DNA of 64,000 bases from NCBI GenBank assembly GCA_028289585.1, contig JANQPI010000035.1:342717-406716 (forward strand), given 5' to 3'. Of this stretch, positions 20,160-30,041 are shown piece by piece (within the stretch, counting starts at the first letter, position 1; the number at the start of each line of letters is the position of its first letter). A program made the position numbers and the translations under genes. Below the pieces are notes generated by a model. It had not been told where the DNA came from, ran no database searches, and was given only the letters and a program-made list of their open reading frames with translations. This DNA is from Candidatus Zixiibacteriota bacterium (lineage in GTDB: Bacteria > Zixibacteria > MSB-5A5 > GN15 > FEB-12).

Positions 20160-20884
20160 TTCACCCCAGTATTGTTGCATCACACGCTACCACCACGGCC
20201 GAGCATGTCGTTGTTGCCGAAAATGTAACGAAAGAGTATCGCGACGGTGGCTTGGTCGTACACGCGCTGAACGGGATCAATCTGACCCTCGACCGCGGCG
20301 AGTTTACGGCTATCGTCGGTCCGTCGGGATCGGGGAAGACGACGTTCCTTAATCTCGTCTCCGGTCTTGATAGCGTCACCGGAGGGGATATCTGGCTTGC
20401 CGAGAAACGGCTCTCCCGTATGACCTCGGCCGAGCTCTCTGACTTTCGACGCGATCACGTTGGCTTCGTGTTCCAATCTTACAATCTCATTCCCGTACTC
20501 ACGGTAGCCGAGAATGTCGAGTATGTCATGTTGCTGCAAGGTGTGCCGGCTGAGGAGCGAGCGGGGCGTGTGGAACGGATGCTCGATCGTCTCGGTATGC
20601 ACGGCTACGCCGGCCGTTTTCCGAATCAGTTATCCGGTGGTCAGCAGCAGCGGGTAGCGATTGCGCGCGCGATTGTGGCCGAACCGGATTTGATTCTTGC
20701 CGATGAACCAACCGCTAATCTTGATTCCACGACAGCGGGAGAGTTGATCGATCTACTGCGTGAGTTGAATGAGGAAAACGGCATCACCTGTATCTTTTCG
20801 ACCCACGATTCACGAATCATGGAACGTGCGCGCCGACTGGTCATGCTTCAGGATGGCTGTGTCGACCGTGATGAGATCCTCTAG
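20156..20884 (+). CDS. ABC transporter ATP-binding protein (LolD/MacB-type)
   Basis: ORF 20066..20884, likely GTG 20156 overlapping upstream TGA; Walker [10 protein letters not shown], signature [14 protein letters not shown], Walker B LILADEPT. Confidence 0.92.
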   Translation: MIHPSIVASHATTTAEHVVVAENVTKEYRDGGLVVHALNGINLTLDRGEFTAIVGPSGSGKTTFLNLVSGLDSVTGGDIWLAEKRLSRMTSAELSDFRRDHVGFVFQSYNLIPVLTVAENVEYVMLLQGVPAEERAGRVERMLDRLGMHGYAGRFPNQLSGGQQQRVAIARAIVAEPDLILADEPTANLDSTTAGELIDLLRELNEENGITCIFSTHDSRIMERARRLVMLQDGCVDRDEIL

Positions 20885-22142
20885 GGTCGCGCTTCATCTC
20901 GTTGTTACCGCGGCTTCGTTACTCGTTGTGTCATCTCCCGCTCTCGCTCTCGATCTTCGCATTACCGGCTATCTGAAGTCGTTTTCGAGTGTCCTCGATC
21001 CACCGCTGCTACTCGACGATCCCATCGAAGTCGATCTGCCGCTCCTGGGCCGTGCGACCCACCGGTTGCGTCTGACGACCGCTCTCCGTATCACTCGCAA
21101 TCTGAGTCTGTCCTATGCCAACGACCTGGGGGCAGAGGTTCAGGACCGACTGTTGTTTCTTGGTGAGGAGCTACCGCTACCAATCAACCAACGTACCTAT
21201 CGACTCACCGATCCGCCTCGAAGACTCTACCCAGAGACCCTCAGTGACTTGAGTTCGTTTGGTGCGACCCACAACATCGATCGCCTGAACCTCTTCTGGC
21301 GCTTACCTCGTTTCGACATAACGGTCGGACGTCAACCAATCGCCTGGGGAGCCGCTCGAGTTGTAAATCCAACAGATATCTTCGCTCCGTTTACCTATAC
21401 CGATCTTGATACCGAGGATCGAGTTGGTGTCGATGCCATCCGCGTTTCCGTCCCGATTGATATCTACAGCTCCATTGACTTCGGTTGGGTTACTGGTGAA
21501 GATCTAGATGACGAGACCTCCGGATTTTTTGCCCGCGTCCGTACGTTTGCCGTGGGCTTGGACTGGTCGGCGACGGCGATTCGCTTTCGCAACAATTTCT
21601 TACTCGGTGCCGATGTTGCCGGTTCTTTGGCCGGCTTAGGTTGGTGGACGGAGTTTGCTGTCGTCGATCCCGAGGCGTTCCTGGAAGGGACTGAAGTCGA
21701 CGACTATACACGGCTGTCCGTCGGTGTCGATGTCGCCCCGTTCCCCAACAGTTACGCCTTTCTCGAATACCACTACAACGGCCCGGGAACGACTCGCGCC
21801 TCGGAATACCTGGGCAGGCTAACCGACATCGCGTACAGCGAGGGAACGGTCTATCTGCTCGGCAAGAATTACCTCGCGCCCGGATTCGTGTGGCAGCCCC
21901 AGCCACTGTGGTCCGTGACAATGGGCGCACTGACCAACCTCGACGATCCATCGATTCTCGTGGCGCCATCGGCCGAGGTAAATGTCGCTCCGGATGTCTA
22001 TCTTTCCGTCGGCGCCTATGTCGGTTTTGGATCGAAACCGAATCCGCGCGTGGATTTCCTGGCGGGGGATCTGCGGGTAGCGCAATCCGAGTTTGGCACG
22101 TACCCCGATATCTTCTTTGGCTCGTTTCGGTATTACTTCTGA
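20871..22142 (+). CDS. Outer-membrane/porin-like beta-barrel protein of the ABC operon
   Basis: ORF 20769..22142; likely ATG 20871 with signal peptide; beta-strand-rich, ends FFGSFRYYF*. Confidence 0.75.
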   Translation: MRSSRVALHLVVTAASLLVVSSPALALDLRITGYLKSFSSVLDPPLLLDDPIEVDLPLLGRATHRLRLTTALRITRNLSLSYANDLGAEVQDRLLFLGEELPLPINQRTYRLTDPPRRLYPETLSDLSSFGATHNIDRLNLFWRLPRFDITVGRQPIAWGAARVVNPTDIFAPFTYTDLDTEDRVGVDAIRVSVPIDIYSSIDFGWVTGEDLDDETSGFFARVRTFAVGLDWSATAIRFRNNFLLGADVAGSLAGLGWWTEFAVVDPEAFLEGTEVDDYTRLSVGVDVAPFPNSYAFLEYHYNGPGTTRASEYLGRLTDIAYSEGTVYLLGKNYLAPGFVWQPQPLWSVTMGALTNLDDPSILVAPSAEVNVAPDVYLSVGAYVGFGSKPNPRVDFLAGDLRVAQSEFGTYPDIFFGSFRYYF

Positions 22143-22146
22143 GTGA

Positions 22147-23505
22147 TTAGTCGAAGATCTTACCGGGATTCATGATCCCGTGCGGATCGAACTGTTTCTT
22201 GATCGCTCGCATGAGGGGCAGCGCCGACGCCTGTTCAACCGCAAAACTCTCTTTGAGATTCAATCCGATGCCATGCTCACCGGAGACGGAACCACCCAGC
22301 CGGACGGCTTCATCGATTATTGCACGATTGACCGCCTCAACGGACCGGCGGCGCGAGGCATTGTCGCGGGGCGACAGCATGAGGGCATGAAGTAGCCCCA
22401 TGCCAACGTGTCCGAAGGTAAACAGCGTTACGTCATGAGCGGTGGCCTGATCATGGGCGAAGGCCACGATCTCCGGCAGAGAAGAGATCGGGAATGCTAC
22501 GTCGTTGCGGATGATCTCATGGTTCGGCAGGTAGTGTTTGACCGCTTCGGTCGACCAGTGTCGCACCTCCCACGGATTGATCTCGTCGGCCAGAACCAAA
22601 GCGGTCCCCCCTTGGTCATCTACGAGTCCGTCGACCATCTCCGCGGTGCTTTCCAGCACCGGATCAGGGCCATGGATCTCGCAGAAGAGAGCTGGAACCT
22701 CTGCGAGGCCGTACCCTTTGAGGCGATTCAACGCCCGCATCAGAGAATCATCGAGAAACTCAAGGGCGGCGACATCAAGGCCGTAGCGGCGAATCTCGGA
22801 TACGGAGCGAGCCGCAGCCACCGCATCGGGGAATTGATAGGCCAGCTGGCGACGGCCTTCGGGGAGTCCGGCCAACCGAAGCGTGAGCTGAGTGATGAGG
22901 CCAAGGGTCCCCTCTGAACCAACCATGAGTTCGACCATGTTGTAGCCACTGGAGCGCTTGACCGCGCGCGAACCAAACGTGACCCGCTCTCCCGTGCCTG
23001 TTACGACGTCGAGGGCGAGAACGTAATCGCCCGTGCCTCCGTAGCGAACGGAGTAGATGCCACTCGCATTGGTCGCCACCATACCACCAACGGTAGCCAG
23101 GTCGCTGGACCCGCCCGGGGAGGGAGGAAAGAACAGTCCGTGTCGCTTCAGTTCATTATTCAGATCGCGATAGATGATCCCAGGTTCGACCGCAACCTGG
23201 AGATCGTCGGCCCAAACCTGGACGATCCGTCGCATCCGCGTGAGATCGACCACGATACCGTCCGCGGCCGGGACCGCAGAACCTTCGAGCGCGCTCCCGC
23301 CTCCACGTCCGGTGATCGGGGTTCGTGAGGGAATGCAGGCGCGGACAATAGCGGCTATTTCATCGGCGGTCTCGGGCCAAACCACGGCTTGCGGCGGGCA
23401 CGGGGGATGTGATGACTCGTCGCTCCCGGCGACCGTCAGCTGGTCAGCTTGGGTGGAAAGGCGGTCGGGAGGAACGATCGAAGCGAGAGCGTCAAGTAGT
23501 GACAT
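22147..23505 (-). CDS. FAD-binding oxidase (glycolate oxidase GlcD / D-lactate dehydrogenase-like)
   Basis: 452 aa; PITGRGGGSALEGSAVPAADGIVVDLTRM, TVGGMVATNASG, GSVSGEHGIG, HGIMNPGKI. Confidence 0.92.
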   Translation of the reverse strand: MSLLDALASIVPPDRLSTQADQLTVAGSDESSHPPCPPQAVVWPETADEIAAIVRACIPSRTPITGRGGGSALEGSAVPAADGIVVDLTRMRRIVQVWADDLQVAVEPGIIYRDLNNELKRHGLFFPPSPGGSSDLATVGGMVATNASGIYSVRYGGTGDYVLALDVVTGTGERVTFGSRAVKRSSGYNMVELMVGSEGTLGLITQLTLRLAGLPEGRRQLAYQFPDAVAAARSVSEIRRYGLDVAALEFLDDSLMRALNRLKGYGLAEVPALFCEIHGPDPVLESTAEMVDGLVDDQGGTALVLADEINPWEVRHWSTEAVKHYLPNHEIIRNDVAFPISSLPEIVAFAHDQATAHDVTLFTFGHVGMGLLHALMLSPRDNASRRRSVEAVNRAIIDEAVRLGGSVSGEHGIGLNLKESFAVEQASALPLMRAIKKQFDPHGIMNPGKIFD

Positions 23506-23708
23506 GCAGAGTGGTATCCTTCAGCGATGCGGCCTCAGGTATATACGCTAAATCGGTCGGACAACAGCTACTTTTGTACCGCTTGTGAAGATTTTCTCTA
23601 GAGAGCGCTTGCCCTTTCTATCAATCCCCAAGATATTCAACAGGGATGTCAATGATCTCGCAAACGGGATAACTCGGTCGCAGATTGTCGACCGACGGTG
23701 AGGGTGGT

Positions 23709-25121
23709 ATGGCTAAGCAGTTGTCGTTTTTCGAAACGGTCCTCGCCTTTTTCGATAAGGCCGCCGCACACACGCGGCACCCCAAAGGGCTGCTCGAACA
23801 GATCAAAGAGTGTAACTCCGTCTACTCATTCAAATTTCCCCTGCGCCATGCGAACGGGCAGATCGAAACGATCTCTGCCTATCGGGTCGAGCACAGTCAC
23901 CACAAGATGCCCACCAAAGGTGGCATCCGGTACTCCGACATGGTGAATGAGGATGAAGTCAAAGCGCTGGCTGCGCTCATGACCTACAAATGCGCCGCCG
24001 TCTCGGTCCCGCTGGGCGGAGCCAAGGGTGGCGTGCAAGTCGAGCCTCGGAACTACTCTGAGCACCAGCTGGAGAAGATTACACGACGGTACACCGCAGA
24101 GTTGATCAAAAAGAACTTCATCGGTCCGGGTATCGATGTCCCGGCACCTGATTACGGTACCGGTCCTCGCGAAATGGCCTGGATCGCCGATACCTATTCC
24201 GCCATCGTTGAGGATCAAATCGATTCGCTCGCGGCCGTAACCGGCAAGCCGATATCCCAGGGCGGCATCATGGGGCGGACTGAGGCAACCGGTCGCGGCC
24301 TGTACTACGCGGTAGAGGCGGCGATGTCCTACGCCGACGACATGAAGAAGCTCAAACTGACGACCGGTGTCGATGGGAAGACTGTCGCGGTTCAGGGATT
24401 TGGAAATGTTGGCTATTACGCCGCGTACTTCCATCGTGAGGCTGGTGGCACGATCGTTGCCATTTCGGAACACGACGGTACGATTGTCAATCCCAAAGGC
24501 CTCGACCCAGTCAAGGTTAAGGAGTGGCAGAAAGAGCACGGCACGATTACGACCTTCCCGGGCGCCAAGAAGAAACCGTCGAATGCCGTTATCGAAGTCG
24601 AGTGTGACATTCTCCTTCCTTGTGCGCTTGAATCGACGATTACCGCCGACAACGTCAAGAACGTCAAGGCGAAGATTGTGGGTGAGGGGGCGAACGGCCC
24701 GCTGACGATGGATGCCGACGAGCATCTGATCAAGAAGGGCGTCCTCGTGGTCCCGGATATGTACGCCAACGCTGGTGGAGTGACGGTCTCCTACTTCGAG
24801 TGGCTCAAGAACCTCAACCATGTCCGTTTCGGACGGATGAGTAAGCGATTTGAGGAAGCGTCGAACATGCGGCTTTTGGCCTCGGTCGAGAAGTTGGTTG
24901 GGCGCTCCATGACGATGGACGAGAAGAAACTGATTGCCCGTGGTGCGGACGAAATCGATTTCGTCAACTCCGGGCTGGAAGATACGATGTACGAGGCGTA
25001 CGATGCGATTCGGTCAGTTTGGAAGAAGCGCAAGAAGGTCGATGACCTGCGCACCGCTGCGTTCGTTATGGTGATCGACAAGATCGCCGTCTCGTACGCC
25101 GATCTCGGCATCTTTCCGTAG
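23709..25121 (+). CDS. Glu/Leu/Phe/Val dehydrogenase (glutamate dehydrogenase)
   Basis: [52 protein letters not shown]; likely ATG 23709. Confidence 0.93.
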   Translation: MAKQLSFFETVLAFFDKAAAHTRHPKGLLEQIKECNSVYSFKFPLRHANGQIETISAYRVEHSHHKMPTKGGIRYSDMVNEDEVKALAALMTYKCAAVSVPLGGAKGGVQVEPRNYSEHQLEKITRRYTAELIKKNFIGPGIDVPAPDYGTGPREMAWIADTYSAIVEDQIDSLAAVTGKPISQGGIMGRTEATGRGLYYAVEAAMSYADDMKKLKLTTGVDGKTVAVQGFGNVGYYAAYFHREAGGTIVAISEHDGTIVNPKGLDPVKVKEWQKEHGTITTFPGAKKKPSNAVIEVECDILLPCALESTITADNVKNVKAKIVGEGANGPLTMDADEHLIKKGVLVVPDMYANAGGVTVSYFEWLKNLNHVRFGRMSKRFEEASNMRLLASVEKLVGRSMTMDEKKLIARGADEIDFVNSGLEDTMYEAYDAIRSVWKKRKKVDDLRTAAFVMVIDKIAVSYADLGIFP

Positions 25122-25148
25122 ACGTACGTCAACCAAGCTTCATATACA

Positions 25149-25180
25149 AACGGGCCTCAACGATCGAGGCCCGTTTTCGT
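25149..25180 (+). terminator. Rho-independent terminator
   Basis: aacgggcctc-aacgatc-gaggcccgtt then tttcgttt, just after the GDH stop. Confidence 0.85.
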
Positions 25181-25196
25181 TTGTTTACCGGTTAGC

Positions 25197-26153
25197 TCAG
25201 CTGAGGATTCGTACGAGATCGGGGTGGCTACTGTCCTGGCGACCTGTCGGTTCGGTCACACGGATGTCGTGTGCGAGAGAAATTGAGGGACGAGCATCGT
25301 CGAGCCCAAAGCCATTACCGCCCAGGGTTCGCCGATAGACTTCGGTATGCAGGTCGGTAAAGCCCCCGGAAAACTCGACTTCGTCACCGTCGATCGTGAT
25401 CGAGCGATACGTCGTTTGCTCGGTCCCCTGGACCGATGCCGGGAGATCGTTGCGATCGATCGAGAGAAACCAGCGAACATCAGCGCGTTCGAGTTCGAGA
25501 AAGCCGCCAACCTTGGTTTCATCCCGATAGTGCACGTCCGTCTTCTGAACACTGCCGAACATCCAGATGAGCATATCGAAGAAGTGAATTCCAATATTGG
25601 TAGCAAGACCTCCCGATTGGTCGCGATGCCCCTTCCAGGAGATCAAGTACCACCGTCCGCGTGAGGTGATGTACGACAGGTCGACGCGATGCCGGTGCGG
25701 CGAGCTTCCGGACATCAATCGTTCCCGCAGGGCAACCAGGGCGGGATGCACGCGTAGCTGGAGGATCGTCGTTATCGATCTTCCAAATTCGCGTTCGAGG
25801 TCGGCAAGGGCATCGATATTCCAGGGATTCAGTACCAGCGGTTTCTCGCAGATGGCATCGGCGCCAGAACGTAACGCGAACCGGCAATGTGCGTCGTGGA
25901 GGTAATTGGGCGTGCAGATCGTAACGTAGTGCACGCGTTGGTCCTCGCCAAGGCGACGGAGCTTATCTATGTGTCGATCAAACCGTTCGAACTCCGTGAA
26001 AAAACTAACATCATAGAAGTAGCGGTCGAGAATACCAACCGAATCGGCCGGATCCAGAGCGGCGACCAACCGATTCCCCGTATCCTGAATTGCCTTGAGA
26101 TGTCGCGGGGCGATGTACCCGCCCACGCCCGTCAGTGCGAAGTTCTTAGCCAT
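25197..26153 (-). CDS. Gfo/Idh/MocA oxidoreductase, WbpB/WlbA-like (UDP-GlcNAcA 3-dehydrogenase family)
   Basis: 318 aa; FALTGVGGYIAPRHLKAIQDTGNRLVAALDPADSVGILDRYFYDVSFFTEFERFDRHIDKL; CEKPLVLNPWNID. Confidence 0.85.
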   Translation of the reverse strand: MAKNFALTGVGGYIAPRHLKAIQDTGNRLVAALDPADSVGILDRYFYDVSFFTEFERFDRHIDKLRRLGEDQRVHYVTICTPNYLHDAHCRFALRSGADAICEKPLVLNPWNIDALADLEREFGRSITTILQLRVHPALVALRERLMSGSSPHRHRVDLSYITSRGRWYLISWKGHRDQSGGLATNIGIHFFDMLIWMFGSVQKTDVHYRDETKVGGFLELERADVRWFLSIDRNDLPASVQGTEQTTYRSITIDGDEVEFSGGFTDLHTEVYRRTLGGNGFGLDDARPSISLAHDIRVTEPTGRQDSSHPDLVRILS

Positions 26154-26251
26154 GTACGTTCCTGTCGGCTGTGAGCCGGTTTGACCTTACGCTGGTGCGA
26201 GGCGAAAGTAGTGAGCATCGGTCGTACCGGCCAGCCAAAAGCGGAACGCGG

Positions 26252-27580
26252 CTATTCGCGGATCTGATCCCGGTGCCAGAGCCCGATCGTTTCGATGACC
26301 GAACGATCGACGAAGCCCGGCCGCTCGTACTCCGCTGCCGTGCTCAGCCCCTCGCCCATCATCAGCAGATGATTCAGCCCCGGCAGTCGGCGAATGGTTA
26401 CTCTGTCCAGATCACCGACAGACTCCGTCCAGAGTTCTTCTTCAGCCAGGGGGACCTGATAGTCACGTTCACCGAAGATCAGGAGTGTCGGAACGTCAAG
26501 ACCGGCGAGAGTCGTGTGAGGCTCATAATCCTGAAGATCGATCCAGTATTCCGGGACGATACCAAAGGGAAGCGAGTCTGCCGACGTTTGCGGCGTCACG
26601 TTGCGAGCGACCGCAATAGTCGTTAGGCGTTGTTCGATTACCTCACGCTCCATGTCGCTTAACTCGGCGCTCGTCTCCACGATGTATGCGTATTGTTCTT
26701 CCATCAGATCGAGCAGCGAGCGAGCCGGGGCTGCCAGAAGAATGAGTCCGGCCACATCAACACGAGAAGCAATACGAGGAGCTAGGTATCCGCCTAGGGA
26801 GTGTCCCACAAGATAGATGTGTTCGCTGTCGATCTCTGGCTGTTGGCGGAGCCAGGTAATCGCCGCGACCGCATCGTCGGTAACCTCATCGTCGACCGTA
26901 TACGCGGTCATGGCGGCTAATTCAGCCCCGTATGTAAACGTCCGCTTGTCGTAGCGGAGCACCGCCATGCCGATCGACGATAGTCCTGATGCCAGGTCAC
27001 GGAATGGTGCATTTGGTCCGATCTGCGAGTTGCGATCAGATGGACCGCTTCCGTGGACCAGTACCACGGCCGGAACTTTGCGTCGGCTGATGGGAAGGGT
27101 AAGGGTGGCACCCAATTCGTATGGAGCTTCACCGATTGTCACATTTCGTGCCGCGTAGCGCGACGTATCGGCATAGGCAGGAACGGAAGAGCCGTTAGTC
27201 TTTGGTGGGGCTGCCTGGAAGAACAAGCCAACGATTGTACCGTACTGATTGTAGGCGATCCGGGCGTTGATGCGCAGTTGCTCCATGGCAAGGGTCACAA
27301 CGGCAACGTCATGACCAGATTGTTTGGATACGACAACGGTGTCGATGCCTTGGAATCCACCGACCTGAGACTGTAACTGATTCCAGACGGTCTCAAGCTG
27401 CTCAGCGGGCAAGCCGGCTTTCATCTGCTCGGAGAACTGGGCAACCAGGGGAGGATAATTACCGGCGACAAGTAATGCGATGACCTCCCGGGCACGTTCC
27501 TCAATCGTTTGCGCGTGAGGTTGACCAGTCAGGATGAGCATGAGGGAGAGAAAAGCGGGGATCAGGCGGTGAGCAGACAT
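26252..27580 (-). CDS. Alpha/beta hydrolase with N-terminal DUF3887-like domain
   Basis: ORF 26252..27730; likely ATG 27580 (signal peptide MSAHRLIPAFLSLMLILTGQPHAQ); VVLVHGSGPSDRN, VGHSLGGYLAP. Confidence 0.85.
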   Translation of the reverse strand: MSAHRLIPAFLSLMLILTGQPHAQTIEERAREVIALLVAGNYPPLVAQFSEQMKAGLPAEQLETVWNQLQSQVGGFQGIDTVVVSKQSGHDVAVVTLAMEQLRINARIAYNQYGTIVGLFFQAAPPKTNGSSVPAYADTSRYAARNVTIGEAPYELGATLTLPISRRKVPAVVLVHGSGPSDRNSQIGPNAPFRDLASGLSSIGMAVLRYDKRTFTYGAELAAMTAYTVDDEVTDDAVAAITWLRQQPEIDSEHIYLVGHSLGGYLAPRIASRVDVAGLILLAAPARSLLDLMEEQYAYIVETSAELSDMEREVIEQRLTTIAVARNVTPQTSADSLPFGIVPEYWIDLQDYEPHTTLAGLDVPTLLIFGERDYQVPLAEEELWTESVGDLDRVTIRRLPGLNHLLMMGEGLSTAAEYERPGFVDRSVIETIGLWHRDQIRE

Positions 27581-27704
27581 CGGTTGGGCTCCACGGTCGG
27601 GGTCGCAGTTACAAGCAATTCTGACTACTGATACCACGATCAGGACCAAGTATTCACCCTTTTTTGCTTGGCCGAGACGCTTCGAGGCTTCAGCTTCCGC
27701 GACC

Positions 27705-29150
27705 ATGGCGGACAAACGGAAACGCACCAAAGTGAAGCCGGAAGTGCTGAAAGGCTTTCGCGACTATCCACCGGCTGAGCAGATTGCCCGCGAGGCGATG
27801 TTGGCCACGGTTCGTGAGTCTTTGGAGCTAAACGGCTTCCTGCCGTTGCAGACACCATCGCTGGAGTTTGCGGCCACCCTTCTTGGGGACCATTACACAT
27901 CCGAGACGCTCGGTGAGCTGTTTGGGTTTACTGGTCCCGAAGAGACCGAGATGGCGTTGCGCTATGAGTTCACCGTATCCCTGGCGCGCTTCGTCGCCGC
28001 CAATCAACAGGATTTGCCTCTTCCTTTTCGTCGCTACCAGTATGGCAACGTCTGGCGTGTCGATAAGCCCGGTCCGGGGCGATATCGCGAATTTATGCAG
28101 TTCGATATCGATATCATTGGGACGCGTAATCGGTTGGCCGACGCCGAAATCATCGCCACCATGGTTGCCACCCTCGATCGTCTTGAGATCGAGCGCTTCT
28201 CGGTTCGGTTTTCTCATCGCGAGATGCTCAACGGCGTTATTGCCTGGGCCAGTGTCGCTCCGGAGCGGGCAACTGATGTGATGCGCGTCATCGACAAACT
28301 TGAGAAACAGGGGGAAGAGGCGGTTCTGCTGGAACTCGGCCCCGGACGTGTCGATAGCTCTGGCGATCGTATCCCGGGACTCGGTCTGTCTGAGGAGCAG
28401 ATTGCGCGGCTGCGAGATTTTCTGCAACTAGCGCCATCGGTCACTCACCAGTCCCTGCAGTCAATCGTCGAACTTACCAACGATAATGAGCAGGTTGTGA
28501 CCGGTTGTCGTGAGTTGACTGAAATTGTCGAAGCGCTTGACGCCCTCGGGAGCAATCAGTCGCAATTTCGCATCGACCCGACGATTGTTCGAGGTCTTGG
28601 GTACTACACCGGCCCCGTCTTCGAGACGACCCTGGACGATCTTCCCGATTATGGCTCGGTCTTCTCTGGTGGCCGATACGATAACCTTGTCGAGCGGTTT
28701 CTCAATCGCTCTATTCCCGCCGTCGGTGCATCGATAGGTGTCGATCGGTTGCTCGCCGCCCTTAAGCACCTTGGCGCACTCCGTGAGCAGGCGGCAACGG
28801 CAGTGGCCTTAGTAACGGTCATGGATCCGGAACGCATCACCGACTACCTTGCTATGGTTGCCGAATTGCGATCGGCCGGTTTAGCGACCGAACTATACGT
28901 TGGCGATACGCGGAACATCAGTAAGCAGGTGCGGTACGCTGATCGGGTCGGAATCCCCTTTGCGATCATTGCTGGATCAGACGAGTTTGCGAGCGGACAG
29001 GTGACGGTCAAGAATCTCGCTAGGGGACGCGAGCAGGCCGCCGCTGCGAGTGATCGTGACGAGTGGCTCAAGGCCGCCGGATTCCAGGAGACGATCGCCC
29101 GCGCAGACCTCATCCCGTTTCTTCGCAAGCAGTTGAACTCGCGAGACTGA
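27705..29150 (+). CDS. hisS: Histidyl-tRNA synthetase (class II)
   Basis: 481 aa; KGFRDYPP, motif 2 FRRYQYGNVWRVDKPGPGRYREFMQFDIDIIG, VRGLGYYTGPVFE, SGGRYDNL, anticodon-binding C-terminus. Confidence 0.9.
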   Translation: MADKRKRTKVKPEVLKGFRDYPPAEQIAREAMLATVRESLELNGFLPLQTPSLEFAATLLGDHYTSETLGELFGFTGPEETEMALRYEFTVSLARFVAANQQDLPLPFRRYQYGNVWRVDKPGPGRYREFMQFDIDIIGTRNRLADAEIIATMVATLDRLEIERFSVRFSHREMLNGVIAWASVAPERATDVMRVIDKLEKQGEEAVLLELGPGRVDSSGDRIPGLGLSEEQIARLRDFLQLAPSVTHQSLQSIVELTNDNEQVVTGCRELTEIVEALDALGSNQSQFRIDPTIVRGLGYYTGPVFETTLDDLPDYGSVFSGGRYDNLVERFLNRSIPAVGASIGVDRLLAALKHLGALREQAATAVALVTVMDPERITDYLAMVAELRSAGLATELYVGDTRNISKQVRYADRVGIPFAIIAGSDEFASGQVTVKNLARGREQAAAASDRDEWLKAAGFQETIARADLIPFLRKQLNSRD

Positions 29151-29282
29151 AACACCCCACCTACGAGAGCTTCGATGCCAACTAGAGGACAGTGCCCAAA
29201 GAAAGTGCATCTTGTCCAAGAGCCCTGATACCGTCGGTAATTGTTCCGATATCTCCCCGTAGGGAGATCGAGGAACCTACCT

Positions 29283-29993
29283 GTGCTATTAGTTCTCACC
29301 GCGTTGGCCGAAGAAGTGACCCCCTTGGTCGCGGCCATGGAAGTTCAAGGAACCGACCGCATTGGCCAGTGGACTGTCCATACTGGTCGCTTGGGGCAGC
29401 GGCTCATCGCCGTCTCCGCGACCGGTATCGGAAAACTCTCTGCCTTTCGTGCCACGGAATTACTCAGTCGGGAGCTAATGCCCCGTGAGATTATCGCCGG
29501 TGGTTTGGCGGTCCCGCTGATACCCAGTCTGCGGCAGGGGGATGTTGTGGTCGCGAGTCAGGTGATTCAGTTCGATGTCGACCCGTCGGCGTTTGGTCGA
29601 CATATCGGTCCACGTCCGGAACTGACCGAGGCAATCGACTGCGATCATCAGATGGTCGAGCGCTCGGTCCGTGCTTTTGAGGCCCATGAGGGCGACCGTT
29701 TTGCCAATTGCCAGTTGGTGGTTGGGCCAATCGCTTCGGGGGATAGCTTCGTGACTAATCGGCAGGAGATTCGGCGGCTCCATACCGACCTGGGGGCGGT
29801 AGCGGCGGATATGGAGGGCGTCGCGATCGGTTTGGGGGCTCGTTCGAACAACACACCATTTACGCTCGTTCGCGTCCTCGCCGGAGGAGGAACTACAACG
29901 ACCGCGGACCTCGCCGCTGATTCTTTGGCCGACGGAGCGGCTACGCTGACTGAGATCATCCGTATCGGCGAGCGCGCCCCCGCACTCCCTTAA
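29283..29993 (+). CDS. MTA/SAH nucleosidase-like phosphorylase (PNP/UDP superfamily)
   Basis: GTG start 29283; LLVLTALAEEVTPLVAAM, GDSFV, VAADMEGVAIG. Confidence 0.8.
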   Translation: MLLVLTALAEEVTPLVAAMEVQGTDRIGQWTVHTGRLGQRLIAVSATGIGKLSAFRATELLSRELMPREIIAGGLAVPLIPSLRQGDVVVASQVIQFDVDPSAFGRHIGPRPELTEAIDCDHQMVERSVRAFEAHEGDRFANCQLVVGPIASGDSFVTNRQEIRRLHTDLGAVAADMEGVAIGLGARSNNTPFTLVRVLAGGGTTTTADLAADSLADGAATLTEIIRIGERAPALP

Positions 29994-30041
29994 TACTGTT
30001 TGCTATTTGACATCACCATCTCACCCGGGCACCATGGGGAC

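Noticed and set aside
23826-24821. 331-aa minus-strand ORF antisense to glutamate dehydrogenase
   Set aside because: Shadow ORF: the plus strand encodes a well-conserved GDH, and the antisense translation has no recognisable domain.
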